Source of the DNA: Bradyrhizobium iriomotense
GTDB lineage: Bacteria > Pseudomonadota > Alphaproteobacteria > Rhizobiales > Xanthobacteraceae
Reading direction: 5' to 3'
Length of the DNA: 41,357 nucleotides
NCBI RefSeq assembly: GCF_030160715.1
Contig: NZ_BSOW01000056.1
Location: 1-41,357 of the forward strand
Positions 35,131 through 41,357 of the stretch are shown here, one piece after another. The position numbers and the translations under genes are program-made. Position 1 is the first letter of the stretch. Each line of letters starts with the position of its first letter. Below the pieces are notes generated by a model that searched no databases, was not told the origin of the DNA, and saw only the letters and a list, made by a program, of their open reading frames with translations.

Positions 35131-35274
35131 GGAGCGAACTTCCTAGATGTGGCCATTCGGCCCAAATCCGTCCTCAATGGGCAATTTTGCGAAATTGAGA
35201 CGGAGAGCCTAGAGAATCTCCCGGTATCGCTCCATCGCTTGTTTGATCCAATGCATGCAACGGAGCGGCATTGC

Positions 35275-35886
35275 ATGATCGAAGCATTCTCGATTGCGAC
35301 AGCGCATCTTTTCTGGGATGCCTTGGCCTCTCAGGCTCGCCTCAGACACGAAGTGTTCGTCTGTAGGAGGAAGCTCGATCACTTCTCATTCGCGGGGCTC
35401 GAATTCGACGAACTCGACACTCCGGCGGCAATCTACTTGATTTGGCGCGAGCGGTGCGAGGCTTGGTTCGGCTTCTGCGCAAGGCACAGCCCTACATGCT
35501 CAAGGGCTACTGGCCGTATCTCGTCACGGATGGAGATCTCCCGAATTGCAGGATGTCTTCGAGGTCAGGCGCGTGTGCGCCGACAAAGCGGTCTCGCTGG
35601 GGACACGCAGAACCATACTCCCGGAACTTCTCTGTGCGGTGAGCTTCTCTCCCTTGGCGGCGCCGCTGGAATGACAGCGGCGACGCGGGAGCATCTGCTC
35701 TCACACTTCATAAAATCGGGGATCCGCTGGCTGGGTCCCACGCACGAGATCGAAGGCGAGTTGGAACGCGCGTTCTTCGTCCTTACTCCATTCATACGTC
35801 CAACGGCGAACTGCCAAGAATTCGATATCGGACCGAGGGTTCTGTTGCTTGGACCGGATGCTATCTCAAGAAAGGACGTCGCATGA
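35275..35886 (+). pseudogene. Acyl-homoserine-lactone synthase (LuxI type), multiple frameshifts
   Basis: From MIEAFSIATAHLF the sequence follows LuxI-family synthases: QARLRHEVFVCRR, then LEFDELDTPAAIYLIWR. The next part, LRKAQPYMLKGYWPYLVTDG, is in a second frame. DVFEVRRVCADKAVSLGTRR and TILPELLCAVS are in a third. The C-terminus REHLLSHFIKSGIRWLGPTH returns to the first. At least three frame changes make a product impossible. The conserved core residues are otherwise readable, so the decay is recent. The functional gene would make a quorum-sensing signal. No luxR gene was recognised nearby. Confidence 0.75.
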
Positions 35887-36094
35887 GCGGGAATTACTCC
35901 GAGCGTTTGACGGTCGTTTTTGGCGCGGACGAGGATGCGGCAGCTACATCGCCGATGCTCTCTCCTATCTCAGTCGGGCGGCAGCTGATGCTGGCTACGG
36001 CGCAATGGCCGCCGATATTCTGCTAGTGCGCGAAAAGTTGGTGACGATCTCGCGGGCGGAGAAGGTGCCCATTCCGCGGAGGACCCACGCATGA
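35883..36094 (+). pseudogene. Small protein downstream of luxI, frameshifted
   Basis: The frame begins MSGNYSERLTVVFGADED overlapping the luxI end. A better continuation, SYIADALSYLSRAAADAGYG and AADILLVREKLVTISRAEK, is in another frame after about 35935 and ends at 36094. I recall a short helical protein next to AHL synthases with this kind of sequence, but the function is unknown. One frameshift separates the two parts. Confidence 0.5.
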
Positions 36095-36193
36095 GGCCGG
36101 AGCTTGATACGATCATATTTCGTTCTTCGAAAATGACTCCTCAGTTCGATATTATACACAATCATCCTCATCTCGAGAAAGCGGCCATCGAGT

Positions 36194-36412
36194 ATGCGCG
36201 AGAGACGGTTTGAGCGCGGCGCTCGATTCCACGCCGAGGCGAAACTCCGCTTCATGTCGAGCTTCCGCGACGAAATTCTTGCGCAGAGAGGGCGGCTCTC
36301 CTACCGAATGCAATTTCCAGGACCGACCGGCGCGAATTGCGTCGAAGCCGCGATCAAACTCGCGAAGGTCACAGGCAGACACTGTATATCCGCCTTCACT
36401 GATGTGCGCCGA
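36194..36412 (+). pseudogene. Diaminobutyrate aminotransferase (EctB-like) fragment
   Basis: About 60 residues resemble diaminobutyrate-2-oxoglutarate aminotransferases (EctB/RhbA group): LRFMSSFRDEIL, then LSYRMQFPGPTGANCVEAAI with KLAKVTGRH, and SAFTDV. This is the region just before the PLP-phosphate-binding segment. The N-terminus and the entire C-terminal two-thirds, including the PLP Lys, are absent. It follows the luxI-linked genes and probably belonged to the same lost cassette. Confidence 0.6.
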
Positions 36413-36681
36413 CGCACCATTCGAGGAATGTGTAGGTGTGCTTCCCCCTTAGGCGGGCGGACAGCGGAGCCGCCGTCGAGCACGCGCGGACGGAACGCAG
36501 AAACCAACGCACTGTCCCGATCCCCGCCTGTGTAAACTTCGATCATGGTGCCGTCGTCCTCGGCGGACTTGAAGGCAGCGGCGACAAACCGGTCGCGGAA
36601 CAGTTGGGAGGGCCGCTTTGTGGTAGACTGTGGTGTAGAGCCGGGGTGGAAGCCTGCAACTTCCCTCTGAGTTCTTTTTGG

Positions 36682-36720
36682 GATAACACTAATCCCATGA
36701 CACAGTCACTTCGTGTTATC
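36682..36720. promoter_or_regulatory. GATAACAC/GTGTTATC inverted repeat around the RHH gene start
   Basis: GATAACAC (36682-36689) and GTGTTATC (36713-36720) are perfect reverse complements flanking the ATG at 36697. A second small palindrome, GGGAT/ATCCC (36681-36695), overlaps the first arm. This is a plausible autoregulatory operator for the ribbon-helix-helix protein, or an RNA hairpin over the start. Confidence 0.4.
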
Positions 36721-36996
36721 ACAAAAAAGAGACGGGGCCGTCCCGTCACTACGGGCAAAGGTACGTTGATAGGCGTTCGCCTGCTTGAGGCGCCCCTTTC
36801 GGAACTGGATTCGTGGATTGAGAGGCAAAAAGAGCCCGATTTGACGCGTCCCGAGGCCATCCGCCGGCTAGTCGAAATCGGACTGTCTAAGCCGCAGCGG
36901 CGCAGGGCGCTGGATTTAGCATCGAGTTCCCGAAAAGCCGCTTGGAGCCATGGACGACGTCGCCGAGGATCTGAACAAGATCGGCCCGAAAGCTAA
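36697..36996 (+). CDS. Ribbon-helix-helix (CopG/Arc-like) small regulator
   Basis: A 99-aa basic protein. The N-terminus LRVITKKRRGRPVTTGKG has an AT-hook-like RGRP, then LIGVRLLEAPLSELDSWIER, and LTRPEAIRRLVEIGL is the RHH helix pattern (SRSEAIRRLVELGL in relatives). The C-terminal 25 residues (ASSSRKAAWSHGRRRRGS...) look atypical and may reflect a late frameshift. The upstream frame to 36436 is not part of the gene. It probably binds DNA as a dimer; the partner toxin, if any, is not adjacent. Confidence 0.6.
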   Translation: MTQSLRVITKKRRGRPVTTGKGTLIGVRLLEAPLSELDSWIERQKEPDLTRPEAIRRLVEIGLSKPQRRRALDLASSSRKAAWSHGRRRRGSEQDRPES

Positions 36997-37258
36997 ACGA
37001 TGAGAACAAGATCGCTGCGCCGATCGTGCGGAACGGTAGCAGCGCAGGCCGCAGGCACCGCTTCAATGCGGCAGCCTGCGGCCGTTTAATCCGCCCATGC
37101 CGCCAGCCTCACCGATCGGCCCTCTCACAAATGTGTGGCATGGGTATTGCTAACTTGGAAACAACTGGGATTTCGATGCTCAATATAAGCACTGCCGGGA
37201 CCCGTATTTCGAGCCCAAGTGCCTCTTTCAGCCAAGCTTATTTGAGGAGCCCCACCCC

Positions 37259-37495
37259 ATGTCATCGACCACCATTGAATTGATCGTTTCCGCTTATGTA
37301 CGTTTGAAGAACCGGCGAGCTCTGGACGATATGCGCGAACTTCGGCGCCGGCTGCCCAAAGATCTGCGGGCTGCTTCCGGCTTCGATTCGCGCCAGGCCC
37401 TGAAGCAGGTTCAGGAGGATCTGCGAATAATCGAGCAAGGTCTAGAGCAGCTCCGAATGCCACAAGTGACGCTACGCGAGAACGAGCGGCGCTGA
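37259..37495 (+). CDS. Small helical hypothetical protein, 78 aa
   Basis: Begins MSSTTIELIVSAYVRLKNRR and continues with charged helices (DDMRELRRRL, ALKQVQEDLRIIEQGLEQLR). This looks like an intact small Bradyrhizobium hypothetical protein of a kind I have seen; no domain can be named. The 36997-37258 gap upstream shows no other gene. Function unknown. Confidence 0.5.
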   Translation: MSSTTIELIVSAYVRLKNRRALDDMRELRRRLPKDLRAASGFDSRQALKQVQEDLRIIEQGLEQLRMPQVTLRENERR

Positions 37496-37549
37496 GGGGT
37501 TTTCCTTCAGTGCCCCGACCGCCGGCAAGCAGGTCCCCCATCGGGCACT

Positions 37550-37690
37550 ATGATGAGTAACGACGCCCTTGCGAAGGTGGTCGTGACGGCCCTTCTTCTG
37601 GGTGCCCTCCTCATTTGGCGGACCGAGGCTTTTCACTCACCTCACTGCAAAGCCAGTTGCCCAACGGGATTCTCGGCCAGTCGCAAATAG
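37550..37690 (+). CDS. Small single-pass membrane protein, 46 aa
   Basis: MMSNDALAKVVVTALLLGAL and LIWRTEAFHSPHCKASC..SRK: one transmembrane helix at about residues 8-24, then a short tail with two Cys. Two adjacent ATGs (37550, 37553) are possible starts. It lies 55 bases after the 78-aa gene on the same strand. Unknown function; small membrane proteins of this type are common and often missed. Confidence 0.45.
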   Translation: MMSNDALAKVVVTALLLGALLIWRTEAFHSPHCKASCPTGFSASRK

Positions 37691-37732
37691 ATCGGGCTGA
37701 AGGCGAAACGCTAGTTCAGCGCCGTTGCGGTT

Positions 37733-37766
37733 AATCCGAGTTACGCCGATTGCTCAAACGCATGCG
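37733..37766 (+). repeat. 34-bp interspersed repeat, copy B
   Basis: Matches 28218-28251 at 29 of 34 positions. It lies 42 bases after the small membrane gene, at the edge of a stretch without recognisable genes. Confidence 0.55.
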
Positions 37767-38179
37767 CGTGACCACAAGACATGTTGCCTGCCATCGTCTC
37801 GTCCACCCTGCCCGAGTTGCCCATATTCACACCGCAACCGCAACAGAACAGGTTTACGCACTGATCCCCGGACCGCCCGGTTCGTTCAATGCCAGAGTCC
37901 CCTACCGGCCAGATCGCTTCGCCCTCCGGGCGAGATAAGTGGACGACATCGTCTCGGAATCCCCTGCGACTTCATATCGGCATAGCTGCGGGAGTTCGTC
38001 GGAATCCGCAAAGTGCTGTGCCCGCGACCGTCTAGGACGCGAGAAACTCGAGAACAGGGCACAAGGCGACGTATGTGGACAGATGCGTGACGAGTAAACG
38101 TTGCGACCCGTACAATCGTCAAGCTCGATCGCTCGCCTAGACTTTCGTTCATCATCGAAAACGGTTGACCAGCAATAGC
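37767..38179. other. Gap without recognisable genes
   Basis: No frame in this stretch has recognisable protein sequence; no terminator with a T-run or RNA gene was found. It lies beyond the 3' end of the nodU-like gene. Confidence 0.45.
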
Positions 38180-39844
38180 TCAGTTCTGAGTCCTTTTGGT
38201 CCACAGCAGGCCGCCCGACCATATGCGTTCAACACGTCCCCACCGGCAGGCTGATGCCACATCCGGGAAGAAGCCGCGTCCATGTTGATTGGCGCTCGTA
38301 TTACAAAGCAGGGGAATGCTCGTGAGCTTCTCATATTCGACAAGAAGCTCTGCGACCTCGTGGTCGGAAGTTCTGGGAATGGTCTGCAGTCGGGCAGATC
38401 CGTCGAGGTGGACAACGGCGGGGACTTTGTCCCGCCATTCTGACCGCGTCTCGTGATCGAACAACATGTACGGATCCGGCGTTCCTGGACTGAAAATAGA
38501 GGGCGCGCGATCCTCAAGGCATATCGGCGCCACTGGCCGGAAGTGTTCGCGATGTTTGATATCATTGAGAGAGTCCTTCATCCCCCCCGATGTTGCGGCT
38601 GCAAGAATGCTTCTGCCACCCAATGCCCGTGGTCCGAGCTCGGCGCGGCCGGTAAGAAACACCACCGGCGTGTTGCTCGCAAGAATGGTAGCAAGTTCAC
38701 GCATGCTGCACGGTGTAGCCTCCCATTCGGGCGGCACATCGCCGCACTGAAGCGCAGGGCCACTGTAGATTGACCAATCCAGCGGAACGAAGCCGCTGTC
38801 CGCCGCGATGGCGGAGCAAGCGGCACCTATTGCTGCCCCGCTGTCATTCGGAAAGGGCGGCACCCAGACGGCATCGAATAGACCGGAGGCACGCAAAGCG
38901 CTGTTCCATTTGATGTTGAGAGCGCAGCCGCCAGCGATACACAAATTGCGTGATCCCGGAAGACCCGAATACTGCTTCAGAATCGTCGTCATGTTCTGGA
39001 TGAGAAGACGCTCGAGGAAGCCATGAAGAGATGCAAGCACATCTTGAGCGCGCTTGCCCTTCAGCCGCAGGGCACTCGCGCGGAAGAAGTCGTGAATAGC
39101 CGCAAGGGAGGCGTCCACACCGCTCTCTGCATGGTAGTTTCGAGCGTGCTGCACGCTAATCTCAAGACGCTCCTCGTAGAGGCCCCGAAACACGGCTGTG
39201 ATTTCTTCATCCGCAGATCCCAGCGCAATATACGCCATTAGTTTGCCGGCAACCCCTAGATCGTCCCAGCTGGACCGGTTGATGTAAGGTCCGAAGTGAT
39301 CTGCCGCTGTCGCGTAGACCTGACCTATCAGCGGAAACAGGCATTCAATGAACCGAGCGCCGCGGGGGTCCACGTAATAGAGGCGTGGAAAAATGATACC
39401 GTCCCAGATCAGAACGAATGCGCCCTGTCCGGCCTTGGCAAATGGACCGGTGCAGAATGCGGCGACCAGATGCCCCGTGACATGCGGATAGCTTCTATAA
39501 CGAAATGACCTCCCGTCAAGGATTAGGCCAACGCCGTCATATGAAGCAAGAAGGCCCTCTGGATGAGGTTCAACATAGGATGCCCACTCGAGACTGACAG
39601 GTTCGGCCCCACTGCGGAGCCGAAGACCGTCTCTCCACCACGCTCCATCGACGACAAATATATCAACATCGCGCGGATCGAGACCATGCTCCGCTAAATC
39701 GTCAACGATGGAGTCAAAATTGTCAATCGCTTGGTATCGTCGATTGTTGCCTCGTTTCTCCTGCTCGACACAAAAGGCAAGCCGTCCACTCTCGACAAGA
39801 GCGATCGCCCCATCATGCCCCAGTTTGATACCGCAGATGCGCAA
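38180..39844 (-). CDS. nodU: NodU-like carbamoyltransferase, TTG start
   Basis: A 554-aa carbamoyltransferase that begins MRICGIKLGHDGAIALVESG, as I recall for NodU, which adds a 6-O-carbamoyl group to the non-reducing end of Nod factors. The Kae1-like half shows HVTGHLVAAF and FVLIWDG. The C-terminal half has NLCIAGGCALNIKWN, PPFPNDSGAAIGAA, TGRAELGPRALGGRS and KHREHFRPVAP. The first codon is TTG (39844), with GGAGG five bases before, inside and directly after the upstream frame's stop. It is full length and uninterrupted, unlike its neighbours. No nodABCS genes or nod box were found, so its substrate here is uncertain. Confidence 0.78.
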   Translation of the reverse strand: MRICGIKLGHDGAIALVESGRLAFCVEQEKRGNNRRYQAIDNFDSIVDDLAEHGLDPRDVDIFVVDGAWWRDGLRLRSGAEPVSLEWASYVEPHPEGLLASYDGVGLILDGRSFRYRSYPHVTGHLVAAFCTGPFAKAGQGAFVLIWDGIIFPRLYYVDPRGARFIECLFPLIGQVYATAADHFGPYINRSSWDDLGVAGKLMAYIALGSADEEITAVFRGLYEERLEISVQHARNYHAESGVDASLAAIHDFFRASALRLKGKRAQDVLASLHGFLERLLIQNMTTILKQYSGLPGSRNLCIAGGCALNIKWNSALRASGLFDAVWVPPFPNDSGAAIGAACSAIAADSGFVPLDWSIYSGPALQCGDVPPEWEATPCSMRELATILASNTPVVFLTGRAELGPRALGGRSILAAATSGGMKDSLNDIKHREHFRPVAPICLEDRAPSIFSPGTPDPYMLFDHETRSEWRDKVPAVVHLDGSARLQTIPRTSDHEVAELLVEYEKLTSIPLLCNTSANQHGRGFFPDVASACRWGRVERIWSGGLLWTKRTQN

Positions 39845-40204
39845 TCAGCCCTCCACGACTTCGCTGGAAGTTGAATTCACTCGCAGATAAATTGGTGCCT
39901 GAGATCCGGAGTTAAGATGCCTTGCTTGACGGGCAAGTTGACCGAGATGCAATGCGATCCAACGTGAGGACCGGCTTAAACTCGACCGATCCGGCTCAGT
40001 AAGGTGATCGCGCCAAAACATCACTGTGAAACCGGAGCACGCGCACTGGAGTTTCGCCAAGGCCGGTTCTCCATTTTGCGCTTGACGTGAGAAGAATGCG
40101 CGGGCGAACCGGCGATATTGGCACCAGCCGAACTCCTCCACGAGGTCGGGACGGACTGAGATTCTGCACACGTAACGCCAGCTCAAGCGGCCTGCTGGTT
40201 TCAA
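39845..40204 (-). CDS. Hypothetical open frame directly before nodU
   Basis: A 119-aa frame (MKPAGRLSWRYVC..., ending NSTSSEVVEG) whose TGA is immediately followed by the nodU TTG. The GGAGG that serves nodU lies in its last codons, consistent with coupled translation. It does not match NodS by eye, and I recognise no domain. It could be a real uncharacterised gene, the relic of the usual upstream partner, or a chance frame. Confidence 0.35.
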   Translation of the reverse strand: MKPAGRLSWRYVCRISVRPDLVEEFGWCQYRRFARAFFSRQAQNGEPALAKLQCACSGFTVMFWRDHLTEPDRSSLSRSSRWIALHLGQLARQARHLNSGSQAPIYLRVNSTSSEVVEG

Positions 40205-40965
40205 ATGAACTAAACCAAGACCGATTGGCTTTGCGAGCTGCCAAATCCGATAGGCTGTAGCGCGAAAGCAGCGCGCGAGCTAACCGAACTCGCTTCGTTT
40301 ACCCTAGGTGTTCAACCTCTCGAATACCTGCATCTGTGTCCCCGGATCACTGGATTGAGCGTCACGCCGTCTTGGAATAAACGCCGAGCGGCGCTGGCCA
40401 GACCGATGCCGCAAGGCAAACTTAGGCGAGGAGGTATGCCTTGTAGCGCTGCTCTCATAACCAGGTGATCGGCAAGTGGCTAAACTGCAACCTTCTCAGC
40501 GAGTTTGCAGTTGCGTGATATGATTGCGGCATCCACCACGAGGGTTGACGCGGCAATGCACGGAAGAATGGATCTTGCCCCCTCCACGTAGCAGCCTCGT
40601 GCCATGACGATACGCAAGTGGCTGCGATACCTACGCTCTGCTCTTCTGTCGGGGATCTACACGAAGTAATACCTCGGCATTCGGAAAACTGGGCCACGTA
40701 GGGGCAGCTCCGGCAGCTCGTCACACGTTACAGTCATGCCATAAGCCATAAGTGAGAACTTAGGCAGCTATCCGGTCACGCCCAAATCGAACACGGAAGT
40801 AAGATGTCTGGCGTGCGCCGTCTGTTGGCGCTGCGGATTGTCGGGTTTGCGACGAAGCATCCGTGAGCTGCAGACACGAGTGCACTCCAAACCCCCTTTT
40901 TGGTCCAGCTAGCTGGCACGATTGTTGCCAGCATTTTTGAACGTCAAACTAACAGGACAAATACA
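40205..40965. other. Long gap without confident genes
   Basis: No family-like frame was found. A hairpin with 8-bp arms, AACTGCAA (40483-40490) and TTGCAGTT (40505-40512), is present. GATTGG at 40223 was examined as a nod-box end and rejected. The promoter of the nodU-like gene probably lies in this stretch. Confidence 0.4.
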
Positions 40966-41280
40966 ATGTTGCGATTGTCCGCGATCCTCGCGCTCCTGCT
41001 TCTCCGACCAGCATTTGGCGAGCAAAGCAACACACCGACACCACGCAATCTCGGCGGCGCGACAATGAGCGAGTTTGCCGGAAAATGGTCTAACGAGGAT
41101 CAGAGCACCGGTATCATTACGCACATATTTGTCGACCAGCAGTTCGACAAAGCGCTTGTTCGTGCATGGAGCAGATGTCGTCCGACCGATTGCGATTGGG
41201 GTACTGCGCGGACACCGAGTTCCGACGCCTCCTCTGGAATCCTAGAAGTTAAATGGCACTCTAGTACCCACTTTTCTTAG
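40966..41280 (+). CDS. Secreted hypothetical protein, probably C-terminally shortened
   Basis: A 104-aa protein with a signal peptide (MLRLSAILALLLLRPAFG, cleavage near residue 18). The mature domain reads FAGKWSNEDQSTGIITHIFV and then RAWSRCRPTDCDWGT. That pattern, with paired Cys and CDWGT, is one I recall from longer secreted proteins that continue with further beta strands. Here the frame stops after EVKWHSSTHFS, so it may be truncated. AGGA lies 8-9 bases upstream of the ATG. Function unknown; probably periplasmic. Confidence 0.55.
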   Translation: MLRLSAILALLLLRPAFGEQSNTPTPRNLGGATMSEFAGKWSNEDQSTGIITHIFVDQQFDKALVRAWSRCRPTDCDWGTARTPSSDASSGILEVKWHSSTHFS

Positions 41281-41357
41281 ATCGTGAGTCGTGATTCAAG
41301 GTCGGGATGATACCCGAAGCAAGAGAAGTCCGCCTTTCGAGGAAAGATCGCAAGGTG

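Noticed and set aside
34801..35886. Fic-LuxI fusion protein of 361 residues
   Set aside because: Family sequences continue in other frames in both parts, so the uninterrupted frame is accidental.
40223..40260. Possible nod box upstream of the nodU-like gene (GATTGG on the plus strand)
   Set aside because: Only the terminal GATTGG matches; the ATC-N9-GAT pattern is absent and the distance (about 380 bases) is large.
40781..40830. 5S rRNA-like stretch (CGAACACGGAAGTAAG)
   Set aside because: Only a short motif resembles 5S rRNA; the flanking stems do not pair and no rRNA operon is nearby.
5015..41357. Second copy of the tRNA-Val 3' end (attR)
   Set aside because: No match to the last 20 or more bases of the tRNA was found by eye to the right; the other island end is probably outside the window.

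Overview
The window looks like a Bradyrhizobium-type alphaproteobacterial chromosome. It has ChpT next to the start of a CheA gene, an EipA/DUF1134 envelope protein, many small proteins of a kind I associate with Bradyrhizobium, and a NodU-like carbamoyltransferase. All homology statements are from memory and motif reading; no search was run.

Region 1 (1-5014) reads as core genome. It holds the cheA start, chpT, a CysQ-type bisphosphate nucleotidase, a YHS-domain protein, eipA, a membrane-anchored coiled-coil protein and tRNA-Val(CAC). Everything to the right of the tRNA looks accessory: IS remnants, truncated genes and frameshifted genes. The tRNA-Val 3' end is therefore a likely left junction of a genomic island. 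No integrase gene is visible beside it.

Region 2 (5124-25029) starts with an IS5-type transposase remnant and its translationally coupled passenger gene. A large, apparently intact catabolic block on the minus strand follows. One half is an aminotransferase, a DUF108-type aspartate dehydrogenase, ATP-dependent hydantoinase subunits A and B, a four-gene polyamine-type ABC importer, a threonine-dehydratase-like PLP enzyme, folD and purU. The other half is a heterotetrameric sarcosine-oxidase-type operon (soxBDAG order). A plus-strand LysR regulator sits between the halves. The inferred logic is: import a nitrogenous N-methyl compound, open a ring (hydantoin or lactam) with ATP, handle the amino acid product by transamination, deamination or amination, remove an N-methyl group onto tetrahydrofolate, and clear the C1 unit as formate through FolD and PurU. 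The substrate is unknown; N-methylhydantoin/creatinine-type compounds are one option.

Region 3 (25190-41357) is a patchwork of accessory sequence. It has an IS481-type remnant, small conserved-looking proteins, a cold-shock protein, and an N-terminally truncated cyclase next to a broken CoxG-like gene. It also has an SDR epimerase whose catalytic Tyr is replaced by Phe, a HEPN protein with an R-x4-H motif, and a VapBC-like pair with an intact antitoxin but a frameshifted toxin. Further on are a serine-recombinase remnant, a Fic fragment running in frame into a multiply frameshifted AHL synthase (luxI), a diaminobutyrate-aminotransferase fragment, a ribbon-helix-helix protein, and a full-length NodU-like gene that starts with TTG. 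The pattern fits an old, decaying symbiosis-type or quorum-sensing island. No nodABC genes, T3SS or CRISPR array were seen.
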